DNA from: Cytobacillus massiliigabonensis
GTDB taxonomy: Bacteria > Bacillota > Bacilli > Bacillales > Cytobacillaceae
Assembly: GCF_900199725.1 (NCBI RefSeq)
Contig: NZ_LT904903.1
Location: forward strand, 180,322-244,321
Direction: 5' to 3'
Length of the DNA: 64,000 bases
This document shows, piece after piece, positions 34,198 to 44,352 of the stretch. The position numbers were made by a program, and so were the translations under genes. The stretch's first letter is position 1. Each line of letters opens with the position of its first letter. Below the pieces are notes generated by a model. That model had not been told where the DNA came from and made no database searches. It worked only from the letters and a program-made list of their open reading frames with translations.

Positions 34198-35499
34198 ATG
34201 AAAAGGAAATGCCGAGCAGGAATATTGGCGGCTTCAATCGGTTTAGCTGGGTTTTTAACAGGCTGCAGTTCAGACGAGGCAGGCAAATCGGATAATAATT
34301 CGAAAAATGAACAAGTAGCATTAGATATTTTTCAATTTAAAGTAGAATTTAAAGACCAATTCGAGGCAGTTGCAAAAGCGTACGAAGAAGAAAATGAGAA
34401 TGTGAAAATTAATATTACGACTGTTGGCGGAGGAGAAGATTATGGTGCAGCACTTCGTTCGAAGTTTGCTTCCGGCAATGAGCCAGCTATATATAATATT
34501 GGAGGACCGCAGGATGTAGAAGATTGGAAGGATAAATTAGCAGACTTATCCGATTCAGCAGCAGCTGATGCGGCACTAGATGGGACGCTTGATGGGGTCA
34601 CAGTAGATGGGAAAGTGCTAGGACTTCCGTATAATCAGGAAGGCTACGGATTTATATATAACAAAAATATATTCGAAAAAGCTGGAATCGATCCTTCGAC
34701 GATTGTTGACTTTGCTTCTTTAGAGGCAGCGGTTAAAAAACTGGACAGCCAAAAAGGCGAATTAGGTCTTGAAGCAGTATTTGCTCTGCCAGGGAAAGAA
34801 ACGTGGGTAACTGGATTGCATTTATCGAATACGTTTATTGCTCCAGAGTTCGATAGCAATGTATTAAAAGCTTTTGAGTCAAAAAATATTGAATTTCAAT
34901 ATGGGGATGCGTTCCAAAAGGTCCTCGATCTGCAGAATGACTTTTCAGTGCAGCCGACAGTTAGCCTTGATTATTCAAAACAAGTAGAAGAGTTATTCTC
35001 GTTACAAAAAGTGGCGATTATTCAACAAGGAAACTGGGTGTATGGTTCCATTGCAGGGATTGATGAGGAATTTGCTAACAAAGGAATTGGGTTATTACCG
35101 ATTCCAGTGGAAGGGTTCAAAGGAGATCATATTCCAGTAGGGATTCCAATGTACTGGGGAGTAAACAGCAATGCAGACGAAGCTGTTGTTAAAGAGGCGA
35201 AGAAATTCTTGGATTGGCTTTACACTTCAGATAAAGGAAAAGAAACAGTGTTAAATGATTTCAAATTTATACCTGCGTATAACGGCTATGATTCTTCGAA
35301 AATATCAGATCCTCTTTCAAAAGCTGTTTATGAATATGCGGAGAAGGGCAAAACGATTGGCTGGACATTCATGGGATATCCAACTGGTTGGGGACAGGAT
35401 GAATTAGGCGTTGAGATTCAGAAATACTTAAGTGATGAAGCGAGCTGGGAAGACGTGATCGATGCTACGAAAAAGGCATGGGAGTCTTCTCGCCAGTAA
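34198..35499 (+). CDS. Sugar ABC transporter solute-binding lipoprotein
   Basis: A 433-residue binding protein of the maltose-type family. The signal peptide ends in a lipobox (LTGC, Cys near 23), so it is anchored outside the membrane. Typical blocks are the SBP_bac motif VYEFAEKG-like C-terminal region, LPYNQEGYGFIYNKNIFEKAGID (about 140-162) and GNWVYGSI. GGGGGAGAG precedes ATG 34198. Gene order with two glucosidases points to isomaltose, maltose or related alpha-glucosides. A hairpin after the gene should give more binding protein than permease. Confidence 0.9.
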   Translation: MKRKCRAGILAASIGLAGFLTGCSSDEAGKSDNNSKNEQVALDIFQFKVEFKDQFEAVAKAYEEENENVKINITTVGGGEDYGAALRSKFASGNEPAIYNIGGPQDVEDWKDKLADLSDSAAADAALDGTLDGVTVDGKVLGLPYNQEGYGFIYNKNIFEKAGIDPSTIVDFASLEAAVKKLDSQKGELGLEAVFALPGKETWVTGLHLSNTFIAPEFDSNVLKAFESKNIEFQYGDAFQKVLDLQNDFSVQPTVSLDYSKQVEELFSLQKVAIIQQGNWVYGSIAGIDEEFANKGIGLLPIPVEGFKGDHIPVGIPMYWGVNSNADEAVVKEAKKFLDWLYTSDKGKETVLNDFKFIPAYNGYDSSKISDPLSKAVYEYAEKGKTIGWTFMGYPTGWGQDELGVEIQKYLSDEASWEDVIDATKKAWESSRQ

Positions 35500-35516
35500 G
35501 CATACATCTAATTAGA

Positions 35517-35546
35517 AACAAAGTAGCATTCGTGCTACTTTGTTTT
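35517..35546 (+). terminator. Partial terminator/processing hairpin after the binding-protein gene
   Basis: Perfect 12-bp stem AACAAAGTAGCA / TGCTACTTTGTT with a TTCG loop. The T-tract is short. Placed inside the operon, it fits the common pattern that sets the binding protein above the permeases. Confidence 0.7.
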
Positions 35547-35582
35547 GCGAAATAGAATCTTTCATTAAGAAGAGGTGAACAA

Positions 35583-36443
35583 ATGCGTAAACGAGATCTA
35601 TCCTATTGGCTATTTTTAATGCCGGTGCTAGCTGCGCTGCTGCTAGTTGTCATCGCCCCTTTATTGCTTGGGATCTATTATTCATTCACAGACTGGAATG
35701 GCATTCAGACGAAGGGATTCGTAGGTTTTGATAATTATATCGCATTGTTCCAAGACGAGCGTTTCATGGATTCACTTTGGTTCACGGTAAAGTTTTCAAT
35801 CGTTTCTGTGATTCTAATTAATCTAATAGGTTTATCACTTGCTTTAATTGTTACAGCAAAATTAAAAACAAATAAAGCATTGAGGACCATTTTCTTTATG
35901 CCAAATTTAATTGGCGGACTAATTCTAGGATTTATCTGGCAGTTTATTTTTACTAAAGCATTTGCAGGCTTTGGTTCCATTGTGGGAATGGAGAGCTTAC
36001 AAGGCTGGCTTTCAACGCCAGGAACTGGGTTCTGGGGACTTGTTATATTGATGAGCTGGCAAATGTCCGGGTATATTATGGTGATTTATATTGCTTATTT
36101 AGAGGGTGTTTCAAAAGAGTTAATTGAAGCAGCCGAAATCGATGGTGCGAATGCTTTCCAGCGTTTCCGCCATGTTGTGTTTCCGTTAGTTGCTCCAGCG
36201 TTTACGGTAAGTATGTTTTTGACCTTGTCGAATACATTTAAGCTGTATGATCAAAACCTCTCTTTAACAGGTGGGGGCCCATATAATTCAACACAAATGG
36301 TAGCGATGGAGATTTTTAATACAGCTTTCGGCCGTTATGATATGGCCTACGCACAGGCGAAAGCGGTTATCTTTTTCTTAATTGTTGCAGTTATTGCTTT
36401 ACTGCAAGTCTATCTTTCTAAGAAACGTGAGGTGGAAATGTAG
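35583..36443 (+). CDS. Sugar ABC transporter permease (MalF-like)
   Basis: A 286-residue inner-membrane permease with six hydrophobic segments. The EAA loop (EAAEIDGANAFQRFRHVVFPLVAPAF, about 180-205) is the ATPase contact site. GAGGTG lies before the ATG. Its TAG shares one base with the next gene start. It forms the membrane channel with the following permease; no ATPase gene is nearby, so a shared ATPase such as MsmX is probably used. Confidence 0.92.
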   Translation: MRKRDLSYWLFLMPVLAALLLVVIAPLLLGIYYSFTDWNGIQTKGFVGFDNYIALFQDERFMDSLWFTVKFSIVSVILINLIGLSLALIVTAKLKTNKALRTIFFMPNLIGGLILGFIWQFIFTKAFAGFGSIVGMESLQGWLSTPGTGFWGLVILMSWQMSGYIMVIYIAYLEGVSKELIEAAEIDGANAFQRFRHVVFPLVAPAFTVSMFLTLSNTFKLYDQNLSLTGGGPYNSTQMVAMEIFNTAFGRYDMAYAQAKAVIFFLIVAVIALLQVYLSKKREVEM

Positions 36444-37258
36444 TGCGGAAAAAGCATTTAGTTCCCCTAGAGGCAGCTGGGATATTTTTAGCGCTTATTT
36501 GGCTGGCGCCCTTCTATTTAATGATCGTAAACTCGCTGAAAACTAAACGGGAAATTTTTGAGGATACATTGAAGCCGCCTAGTACTGTTACATTTGAAAA
36601 CTATGTGCAGGCATTTTCGGAATTGGATTTTTTAAGAACCTTCTCCAATTCAGTTTTGATTACCGTGCTTAGCGTAGCCATTATCGTTATTTTTTCATCG
36701 ATGGCAGCATATGCCCTTTCACGTGTAAAGAGCCGTCTAAGTACAATTATCTTCTTTGTATTTGTGGCTGCCATGCTCATCCCGTTCCAATCTGTCATGA
36801 TTCCGCTCGTGACAATCTTTGGGAAGTTTGAAATGCTTAATCGGGGCGGATTGATATTTATGTATCTGGGTTTTGGTGCAAGTTTATCGATCTTTTTGTA
36901 TCATGGCGCTCTATCTTCCATTCCTAAATCATTAGATGAGGCTGCTACCATTGATGGAGCGAATAAATTTCAAGTATTTTGGTACATTATTTTCCCAATG
37001 CTAAAGCCGATAACAGTGACTGTTGCCATTTTGAATACGATTTGGATATGGAATGATTACTTGCTTCCATCGCTTGTTATTAACCAGAAAGGGATGGAGA
37101 CCATTCCGTTAAAGATGTTCTTTTTTTTTGGAGAGTATACAAAGCAGTGGCATCTAGCATTGGCTGGGTTAACATTGGCGATCATTCCGGTCATTATCCT
37201 GTATTTCTTTGCTCAAAAAGAAATAATAAAAGGTGTGTCAGAGGGAGCCGTAAAGTAA
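36443..37258 (+). CDS. Sugar ABC transporter permease (MalG-like)
   Basis: A 271-residue permease with six TM segments and the EAA loop EAATIDGANKFQVFWYIIFPMLKPI (about 170-195). It starts with GTG overlapping the previous stop by one base, so the two permeases are translated together. It forms the second half of the alpha-glucoside importer channel. Confidence 0.92.
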   Translation: MRKKHLVPLEAAGIFLALIWLAPFYLMIVNSLKTKREIFEDTLKPPSTVTFENYVQAFSELDFLRTFSNSVLITVLSVAIIVIFSSMAAYALSRVKSRLSTIIFFVFVAAMLIPFQSVMIPLVTIFGKFEMLNRGGLIFMYLGFGASLSIFLYHGALSSIPKSLDEAATIDGANKFQVFWYIIFPMLKPITVTVAILNTIWIWNDYLLPSLVINQKGMETIPLKMFFFFGEYTKQWHLALAGLTLAIIPVIILYFFAQKEIIKGVSEGAVK

Positions 37259-37283
37259 AATGTAAAAAAAGGAGGGTGTTCGA

Positions 37284-38318
37284 ATGACTGTGACAATCAT
37301 TGATGTAGCGAGAGAAGCCAATGTTTCCCCGTCTACCGTTTCCCGTGTCATTGCAGATAGTCCAAGAATTAGTGAACAAACAAAGCGTAAAGTAAGAGAG
37401 GTCATGGAGCGTTTAGCGTATCATCCAAACTTTCAAGCGAGAAACTTAGCTGCAAAAAGCACGAAAACAATTGGCGTGATCATGGCGCACTCTACTTCAC
37501 TGGCATTCCAAAATCCTTTTTTTCCTGAAGTCATTCGTGGGATTTGCACAAGTGCTCATTCAAGCCAATATGGAATTTATTTATCTACAGGCGGTACAGA
37601 GGAAGAGATTTATCAAGAAGTTGTATCAATGGTGCAAGGAAGAAAGGTTGATGGAATTATTCTGCTTTACTCTCGTGTGAATGATCGGACAATGAACTAT
37701 TTAAAGCGTTCAGGCTTTCCGTTTACAATGGTAGGCCGACCGTATCAATACGAGGATGAGATTACATATATAGATAATGATAATAAAAAAATAGCACATG
37801 AGGTCGTTGATTATCTTTTTAGCTTAGGGCACGAAAAGATTGCCTTCATTGGGGGGAATCTCGACTATGTCGTTTCATCTGACCGTTTGGAAGGATACCG
37901 TCAAGCTCTAATAGAGGCTGGTCTTTCTTACTCAGATGCCTATTTTATCCATGATGATGTATTTAAATCACAAGGAAAAGGCTCAGTTCATGAATTGATG
38001 AAGCAAGATGCTCCACCGACTGCCATCGTTGCACATGATGATTTAGTTGCATATGAGATCATACGTTATTTAGAAGAGCTTTCCATTCAAGTTCCTAAGG
38101 ATGTCTCAATCGTGAGCTTTAATAACCACGCACTGTCAGCTTATGTGAAGCCACCTTTAACATCTGTTGACATTTCTATTTTTGAACTAGGCTTTGAAGC
38201 AGCAAACTTTTTATTAGAAATGGTTAGTAATCCAGAGGTGACAGTAAAATCCCATTTTGTGTCAACTACTTTAATTGAAAGAGAATCTTGTAAAAGAATG
38301 AACGGATTGGTTGAATAA
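37284..38318 (+). CDS. LacI-family regulator of the alpha-glucoside operon
   Basis: A 344-residue repressor: N-terminal LacI helix-turn-helix (TIIDVAREANVSPSTVSRVI, about 4-23), a hinge helix region (ARNLAAKSTKTIGV) and a periplasmic-binding-like sugar domain (60-335). GGAGGG precedes the ATG. It resembles MalR-type regulators. Likely operators are the palindrome at 31299-31312 and perhaps the boxes at 34109 and 34152. The inducer is likely an alpha-glucoside taken in by the transporter. Confidence 0.9.
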   Translation: MTVTIIDVAREANVSPSTVSRVIADSPRISEQTKRKVREVMERLAYHPNFQARNLAAKSTKTIGVIMAHSTSLAFQNPFFPEVIRGICTSAHSSQYGIYLSTGGTEEEIYQEVVSMVQGRKVDGIILLYSRVNDRTMNYLKRSGFPFTMVGRPYQYEDEITYIDNDNKKIAHEVVDYLFSLGHEKIAFIGGNLDYVVSSDRLEGYRQALIEAGLSYSDAYFIHDDVFKSQGKGSVHELMKQDAPPTAIVAHDDLVAYEIIRYLEELSIQVPKDVSIVSFNNHALSAYVKPPLTSVDISIFELGFEAANFLLEMVSNPEVTVKSHFVSTTLIERESCKRMNGLVE

Positions 38319-38344
38319 ACAACAGACAGATAAGAGGGATAATT

Positions 38345-40009
38345 ATGAAGAGAATTTGGTGGAAGGAAGTAGTTGCTTATCAGGTGTATCCACGAAGCTT
38401 TCAAGATTCGAATGATGATGGAATTGGAGATTTGCAAGGACTTCTCTCTAGATTAGATTACATTCAGGATTTAGGGATCGATGTCATTTGGATCTGCCCC
38501 ATGTATCAGTCACCGAATGATGATAATGGATACGATATTAGTAATTATCAAGAAATCATGGGAGAATTCGGCACGATGGCTGATTTTGATCAGCTCCTTA
38601 AAGAAGTACATCAGCGCGGTATGAAGATAATAATTGATTTAGTCATTAATCATACGAGTGATGAACATCCTTGGTTTATTGAATCCAGGTCTTCAAGAAG
38701 TTCAGAGAAGCGTGACTGGTATATTTGGAGAGATGGGATCGGCGGGAAAGAGCCGAATAACTGGGGAAGTATTTTTAATGGATCTGCTTGGGAACTTGAT
38801 CAAGAGACGGAGCAATACTACTTACACTTATTTTCGAAGAAGCAGCCTGACTTGAATTGGGAGAATAAGAATGTAAGAGATGCTTTATATGAAATGATCA
38901 AATGGTGGTTAGATAAAGGGATTGATGGATTCCGAGTAGATGCAATCAGTCATATTAAAAAAGACACAACATTTGCTGATATGCCAAATCCAGATCAGCT
39001 TTCTTATGTTCCTGCATGGGAAAAGTATATGAACGTTCCTGGCATCATGAATTTCCTTGAAGAATTAAAACAAGAAACTTTTGCAAAATATGACATTATG
39101 ACTGTAGGAGAAGCAAATGGTGTTGGAACTCAGGATATACATGACTGGGTGGATTGGACAGATGGAAAATTCAATTTGATTTTTCAATTTGAACATCTGA
39201 GTTTATGGGATCCAGAAACAAAGAAAAAGCTCAACATTCAAGAGTTAAAACGTGTTTTAACAAGGTGGCAGAAAGCGTTAGAAGGAAGCGGATGGAATGC
39301 GCTATTTATAGAAAATCATGATCAGGCACGCTGTGTCTCAACTTGGGGAAATGATGGTGAATACTGGAGGGAAAGTGCGACGTCACTTGCAACGATGTAC
39401 TTTTTTATGCAAGGAACGCCTTTTATTTATCAGGGACAGGAATTGGGCATGACCAATGTAAACTACCGGACCATTGAGGAGTACAATGATGTTGCTACAA
39501 GAAATTTATATTCATACCGAATAGAACAAGGAGAATCCTCTGACCAGGTAATGGACGTCATCAGGAAAACAAGCCGAGATAATTCACGTACACCGATGCA
39601 ATGGTCTGCTGAAGAAAATGCCAGCTTTACAAAAGGAATCCCATGGCTCAAAGTAAATCCGAACTATACTAAAATTAATGTAAATACCCAGAAAAAAGAC
39701 CCGCACTCTATATTGAATTATTATAAAAAGATGATTCACTTACGTAAATCCAATGAGGTATTTGTGTATGGTGCATATGATTTAGTGTTAGAGGAGCATC
39801 CATCGCTTTACGCATATACTCGTACATTAGGTCAAGAGAAGGTGCTTGTTTTGTGTAATCTATCGGAAAAGCAGGTGTCTGTTGATCCGGTGGAGGGTAT
39901 TACCTATAAGTGGCCAAATCTAATACTGGCAAATCTTGAAGTAGAGGATCATACCGAGACTGCTACTATTAAGCTTGCCCCATTTGAGGCGAGAATTTAT
40001 AAAGTGTAA
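38345..40009 (+). CDS. GH13 alpha-glucosidase, second paralogue
   Basis: A 554-residue GH13 enzyme related to the one at 31371. Catalytic residues are D199 in FRVDAISHI, E256 in GEANG and D326 in ENHDQAR. Unlike the first enzyme it has Ala after the nucleophile, the residue associated with alpha-1,4 preference in this subfamily, so the two should split alpha-1,6 and alpha-1,4 substrates between them. It is the last gene of the ABC-LacI operon, 26 bp past lacI. Confidence 0.9.
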   Translation: MKRIWWKEVVAYQVYPRSFQDSNDDGIGDLQGLLSRLDYIQDLGIDVIWICPMYQSPNDDNGYDISNYQEIMGEFGTMADFDQLLKEVHQRGMKIIIDLVINHTSDEHPWFIESRSSRSSEKRDWYIWRDGIGGKEPNNWGSIFNGSAWELDQETEQYYLHLFSKKQPDLNWENKNVRDALYEMIKWWLDKGIDGFRVDAISHIKKDTTFADMPNPDQLSYVPAWEKYMNVPGIMNFLEELKQETFAKYDIMTVGEANGVGTQDIHDWVDWTDGKFNLIFQFEHLSLWDPETKKKLNIQELKRVLTRWQKALEGSGWNALFIENHDQARCVSTWGNDGEYWRESATSLATMYFFMQGTPFIYQGQELGMTNVNYRTIEEYNDVATRNLYSYRIEQGESSDQVMDVIRKTSRDNSRTPMQWSAEENASFTKGIPWLKVNPNYTKINVNTQKKDPHSILNYYKKMIHLRKSNEVFVYGAYDLVLEEHPSLYAYTRTLGQEKVLVLCNLSEKQVSVDPVEGITYKWPNLILANLEVEDHTETATIKLAPFEARIYKV

Positions 40010-40032
40010 AGGAATAATAAAAGAACATTTTT

Positions 40033-40060
40033 CGCCCCGTCCTAAAATATAGAACGGGGT
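40033..40060 (+). terminator. Weak hairpin after the glucosidase operon
   Basis: CCCCGT / ACGGGG stem with an AT-rich loop and a poor T-tract. It is the only candidate for the operon end. Confidence 0.4.
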
Positions 40061-40106
40061 ATTCAATTTCTACTATGATAATTTTTAACTCCAGCTACTA
40101 TATATT

Positions 40107-40133
40107 AAAAAAAGGGACCATGAAAAGGTCCCC
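40107..40133 (-). terminator. Terminator of the ald operon
   Basis: On the minus strand GGGGACC / GGTCCC with a 7-base loop and T7, 27 bp past the ald stop. Confidence 0.85.
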
Positions 40134-40159
40134 ATCTATAGCAGTTATGAAAAGACACC

Positions 40160-41293
40160 TCAATTAGTAACTTTTTCTTTCGCTAAAATGTCCATTGGTG
40201 AAACAAAGTCATAGCCGAGATCTTTTGCCACAGCCTCGTATGTGACTTCTCCATTGATTGTGTTTAGTCCTGCTGCAAGAGCAGGGTTTTCGGTCAATGC
40301 TTTCTTTACACCTTTATTAGCAATTTGCAATGCATAGGGCACTGTCGCATTTGTAAGGGCAATAGTTGATGTTTGCGGAACAGCTCCTGGCATGTTTGCC
40401 ACCGCATAATGGATAACACCATGCTTCGTATAAGTGGGGTTATCATGAGTAGTGACTCTGTCAGCAGTCTCGATAATGCCGCCTTGATCAACAGCGACAT
40501 CAACAACGACAGATCCAGCTTCCATTGATTTAATCATTTCTTCTGTCACAAGTCTCGGTGCTTTTGAGCCTGGGATGAGGACAGCCCCAATCACTAAATC
40601 GGATTTAGCAACCGCCTCAGCTATGTTAAATGGATTAGACATTAGTGTTTGGATTTGGTTGCCGAAAATATCATCAATTTGGCGTAAGCGCTCTGGACTT
40701 AAATCGATGATCGTTACATCAGCACCTAGACCCATTGCAATCTTTGCAGCATTTGTTCCTACAACTCCACCGCCGATGACTGTTACTTTGCCACGCTTAA
40801 CGCCAGGTACACCTGCAAGAAGAATTCCCTTCCCGCCTTTTGTTTTCTCTAGAAGCTGGGCACCAATTTGAGCAGACATTCTTCCGGCTACTTCACTCAT
40901 TGGAGTAAGCAGCGGCAGCGTTCTGCCTATTTGAACGGTTTCATATGCAATAGCTGTTACTTCTTTTTCTACTAATGCTTTTGTAAGTTCTGGTTCCGCG
41001 GCTAAATGCAGGTAAGTAAATAAGATAAGACCTTTCCGGAAATATTTATATTCACTTGAGATTGGTTCTTTTACCTTCATAATCATTTCTGCATCTGCCC
41101 AAACTTTTGTTACATCAGCTTCAATTAATGCACCAACCTCTTGGTAGGATTGATCTCCAAATCCACTTCCAAGCCCTGCATTGGTTTCAATAATTACTGT
41201 GTGTCCAGCTTTAATAAGGCTCATAGCACCAGCTGGGGTTAGTGCTACACGATTTTCATTATTTTTAATTTCCTTTGGTACTCCAATAATCAT
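40160..41293 (-). CDS. ald: Alanine dehydrogenase
   Basis: A 377-residue NAD-dependent enzyme that converts L-alanine to pyruvate and ammonia and back. It has the family N-terminus ([20 protein letters not shown]), the KVKEP lysine block (about 72-78), the Rossmann loop [11 protein letters not shown] (about 174-184) and the ending of the family. ATG 41293 has GGAGG eight bases upstream; the longer frame to 41308 does not. It follows an aldehyde dehydrogenase and an aminotransferase in one operon, so it probably regenerates pyruvate, the amino acceptor, from alanine. Confidence 0.95.
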   Translation of the reverse strand: MIIGVPKEIKNNENRVALTPAGAMSLIKAGHTVIIETNAGLGSGFGDQSYQEVGALIEADVTKVWADAEMIMKVKEPISSEYKYFRKGLILFTYLHLAAEPELTKALVEKEVTAIAYETVQIGRTLPLLTPMSEVAGRMSAQIGAQLLEKTKGGKGILLAGVPGVKRGKVTVIGGGVVGTNAAKIAMGLGADVTIIDLSPERLRQIDDIFGNQIQTLMSNPFNIAEAVAKSDLVIGAVLIPGSKAPRLVTEEMIKSMEAGSVVVDVAVDQGGIIETADRVTTHDNPTYTKHGVIHYAVANMPGAVPQTSTIALTNATVPYALQIANKGVKKALTENPALAAGLNTINGEVTYEAVAKDLGYDFVSPMDILAKEKVTN

Positions 41294-41312
41294 TTGAATA
41301 GCCTCCATAAAA

Positions 41313-42737
41313 TTAATTATTATTAAAGATTACTAGCTTTAGCTCTGTCATTTCTTGGATTGCGTATTTAATCCCTTCGCGACCCACGCCGCTTTCTTTT
41401 ACACCGCCATAAGGCATATGATCAACACGGAAGGTTGGTATATCATTGATTAGGACTCCGCCAACATGCAAGTTCTTTGATGCTTGCATGGCCGTATGAA
41501 TATTGTCTGTATAAATTCCAGCCTGCAGCCCATAACGAGAATCATTAACATAATCAATTGCTTCCTCGACAGAGTCAACTTTGTTTATTAATACGATTGG
41601 AGCAAAAACCTCCTGGCATGATACCTTTGATGCAGGATCCACTCCTAATAAAACGGTAGGGAGGAGAACATTGCCTTCACTGATCCCGCCTGCAGCTACG
41701 GTTGCCCCATTTTGTTTAGCTTCAGAAATCCAGTCAAGTGTTCTTTCCACTTCTTTAGGATGAATTAATGCAGAAACATCTGTGTCAGGATTTAAAGGAT
41801 CACCGATCTTTAAGTGTTGTGTTGCCTTAACAAATTTTTCAACGAAGGTGACATAGCTATCCTTATGGACATAAATTCTTTGAAGGGAAATACAAACTTG
41901 GCCCTGAAAACTAAAGGCACCCTCAACACAGCGCTGAATGATTTTGTCGATATTAATATTTTTATCAACAATAAGTGCAGCATTGGATCCTAACTCAAGA
42001 GTCACATGTTTTAGTCCGGCTTTATTTCGAATGCCAATTCCTACTTCAGGGCTGCCTGTAAAGGTAATTTTCTTCACTCGATCATCTGAAATTAACTTTT
42101 CGCCAACGACTGTACCGCTTCCTGTTACTACATTAAAAGCACCTGACGGCAACCCGGCTTTCTGTAAAAGATCAGCAAGAAAATAGGCGGAAAGGGGTGT
42201 CTGGCTTGCAGGCTTTAATACAACTGTGTTTCCAGCAGCTATGGCAGGACCAACTTTATGGGCAACAAGATTCATTGGAAAGTTAAAAGGCGTAATAGCT
42301 CCAATAACTCCAAGCGGTTCTTTAACAGTGTAAGCAAATCTCCCTTCACCGCCAGGAGCTGCATCCAGTGGAATCGTTTCCCCGCTTATTCTCTTAGCTT
42401 CCTCAGCAGCAAATTTATAAGTCTGGATCGTTCTGGACACTTCTCCTTTAGCGGTTTTTAGTGGTTTGGCTGCTTCTAAGGCAAGAATTTCAGCAGCTTG
42501 ATCAAAGTGTGCTTCAAATAGATTAGCAAGGTTTTCAAGGATTTTGGCCCGCTGGTGGCTTGGCATTTCAGCCATACTCGTTCTTGCCTTGTATGCTGCA
42601 TCTATAGCTGAATCGACTTCCTCAACCGCAGCACTTGGGATTTCTGCAATCAGTTCTCTGCTATATGGAGAGAATAGGGGGATATAATGCTTTGCTTCTA
42701 CCCACTCTCCATTGATAAACAAATGATGTTTTTTCAT
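41313..42737 (-). CDS. Aldehyde dehydrogenase (amine-pathway aldehyde)
   Basis: A 474-residue NAD(P)-dependent aldehyde dehydrogenase. Blocks seen are the [13 protein letters not shown] substrate/cofactor motif, the GSPEVG cofactor loop, the Glu in [11 protein letters not shown], and the catalytic Cys in [11 protein letters not shown] (about 280). It belongs to the branch with lactaldehyde, phosphonoacetaldehyde and glyceraldehyde-phosphate dehydrogenase-like members. In this operon it should oxidise the aldehyde made by the upstream aminotransferase. Confidence 0.9.
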   Translation of the reverse strand: MKKHHLFINGEWVEAKHYIPLFSPYSRELIAEIPSAAVEEVDSAIDAAYKARTSMAEMPSHQRAKILENLANLFEAHFDQAAEILALEAAKPLKTAKGEVSRTIQTYKFAAEEAKRISGETIPLDAAPGGEGRFAYTVKEPLGVIGAITPFNFPMNLVAHKVGPAIAAGNTVVLKPASQTPLSAYFLADLLQKAGLPSGAFNVVTGSGTVVGEKLISDDRVKKITFTGSPEVGIGIRNKAGLKHVTLELGSNAALIVDKNINIDKIIQRCVEGAFSFQGQVCISLQRIYVHKDSYVTFVEKFVKATQHLKIGDPLNPDTDVSALIHPKEVERTLDWISEAKQNGATVAAGGISEGNVLLPTVLLGVDPASKVSCQEVFAPIVLINKVDSVEEAIDYVNDSRYGLQAGIYTDNIHTAMQASKNLHVGGVLINDIPTFRVDHMPYGGVKESGVGREGIKYAIQEMTELKLVIFNNN

Positions 42738-42794
42738 TAGAATATAACCTCCAAATTTTTGAACCGGCCAATTTTCTTAATAAGAGATAGATGT

Positions 42795-44108
42795 TTATAA
42801 AGTTGTCCCGATTGTATAGATTGCACGGTCAATAATTTCTACTAAACGATCAATCTCCTGCTTATTAATTGAAAGCGGAGGAGCAAATACAAGTATATCC
42901 ATCCCATCGAATACGACAGATCGGCAAATGAGTCCTTGCTTTGCTGCCTCATTTACAATCAGTGGGGCTACAGGCCCTGTTGTTAGTTGCTGGCTATTAA
43001 GCTCAATAGCTCCCATTAGCCCTAATGCCCTAACATTTCTGACAATCTCTCTCTCTCCTTCGATCCATCTAAAGCCCTTAAGTAATTCCTCACCCATATT
43101 TTTAGCGTTTTCGATTAAGTTTTCATTTTCAATAATTTCAATATTTTTTAAGGCTACCGCACAAGCCATTGGATGACCGCTATAAGTATAGCCATGTAAG
43201 AGTGTTCCAGTGGATAATCGTTTAAAATCTTCATATATCTTTTCAGAAATGACAACTCCGCCAAGCTGTGCATACCCGCTAGTCACTCCTTTTGCAAAAC
43301 ACATTAAATCGGGTGCAACCCCGTAATGCTCAATTCCGAAGTATTTTCCTGTCCGGCCAAAACCGGTAATAACTTCATCAGTGATAAATAGAATATTGTA
43401 CTGATCACAAATCGTTCTGACGTTTTTAAAGTAATCCTCAGGAGCGATATGAACTCCGCCAGCTCCTTGTACAGGCTCGGCGATAAAAGCTGCGATTGTA
43501 TCAGGTCCTTCAGAAATAATTACGTCTTCTAGCGCTTTTGCCGACATGTTATCTGTATGATAGAAATCTGGTGCCAAGGAATTCGTGAAATCTCGGAAAG
43601 GCTTTAGACCTGTTGCGCTAGTTGCTCCCATTGCAACCCCATGATAGGATTTTATTCGAGAAATTATTTTCTTTTTCTCTGGCTGCCCTCTTAATATCCA
43701 ATAATGCCTTGCTAACTTATAAGCTGTATCATTGGCTTCTGAACCTCCAGATGTAAAAAAGGTTGTATTTAAATCCCCAGGAGCGACTTCGGCTATTTTT
43801 GCAGCTAATCGAATGGCAGGTTCATTGCTAAATGTTGCGAAACATGAGCTAAAGGCTAACTTATTCATTTGTTCCATGGCTGCAAGACCCAGCTCTTTTC
43901 TCCCATGTCCAATATTTACATTCCAAAGAGAGGACATGCCATCAATCACTTTTTTTCCATGAATATCTTCGAGATATACACCATTTCCTTTTGAAAAAAT
44001 ATAGGCTGGACCATGTTCTTGCTGTTGCTGAATAGGGGAGGTCGGATGCAAAAAGTGCCTTTTGTCCAGTTCCACTAAATCTTGATAAGTACGTTCATTA
44101 GCGATCAT
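42795..44108 (-). CDS. Class III (omega-amino acid:pyruvate) aminotransferase
   Basis: A 437-residue PLP enzyme. FFTSGGSEANDTAYK marks the phosphate-binding loop, the cofactor Asp lies in ITDEVITGFGRTGK, and the Schiff-base Lys lies in MCFAKGVTSGY (about 280). ATG 44108 follows GAGGAGAG. The N-terminus (LDKRHFLHPTSP) is typical of omega-amine:pyruvate enzymes that act on putrescine, beta-alanine or GABA. It heads an aminotransferase-dehydrogenase-ald operon under the sigma-54 promoter at 44214. Confidence 0.9.
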   Translation of the reverse strand: MIANERTYQDLVELDKRHFLHPTSPIQQQQEHGPAYIFSKGNGVYLEDIHGKKVIDGMSSLWNVNIGHGRKELGLAAMEQMNKLAFSSCFATFSNEPAIRLAAKIAEVAPGDLNTTFFTSGGSEANDTAYKLARHYWILRGQPEKKKIISRIKSYHGVAMGATSATGLKPFRDFTNSLAPDFYHTDNMSAKALEDVIISEGPDTIAAFIAEPVQGAGGVHIAPEDYFKNVRTICDQYNILFITDEVITGFGRTGKYFGIEHYGVAPDLMCFAKGVTSGYAQLGGVVISEKIYEDFKRLSTGTLLHGYTYSGHPMACAVALKNIEIIENENLIENAKNMGEELLKGFRWIEGEREIVRNVRALGLMGAIELNSQQLTTGPVAPLIVNEAAKQGLICRSVVFDGMDILVFAPPLSINKQEIDRLVEIIDRAIYTIGTTL

Positions 44109-44213
44109 TATGATTCTCTCCTCATACAAAAAATTTAATTTACAGAAACTTTGTTTCATATGAAACCTATTTTGAAAAATAAAGAATCTTTTCTTCCCTC
44201 TATGTATTTACAA

Positions 44214-44230
44214 TGCAAGGATTGTGCCAA
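44214..44230 (-). promoter_or_regulatory. Sigma-54 promoter of the aminotransferase operon
   Basis: Minus strand TTGGCAC-AATCC-TTGCA is a perfect -24/-12 element with GG and GC 12 bp apart, 106 bp before the start codon. It needs SigL and an activator, most likely the one at 45692. Confidence 0.88.
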
Positions 44231-44263
44231 ATATTATTGTTAAGTCGTTTTTTCGGAGGATTA

Positions 44264-44297
44264 CAAAAAAAGAGCTGAATGATTTAAAATTCAGCTC
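44264..44297 (-). terminator. Terminator of the agmatine deiminase gene
   Basis: GAGCTGAAT / ATTCAGCTC stem followed on the minus strand by T7. It separates aguA from the sigma-54 promoter of the next operon. Confidence 0.88.
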
Positions 44298-44352
44298 GAC
44301 GATTGATATAGAAGATATGAAAATGTTTAGTTCTATTTCGCCAGCACTTTTC

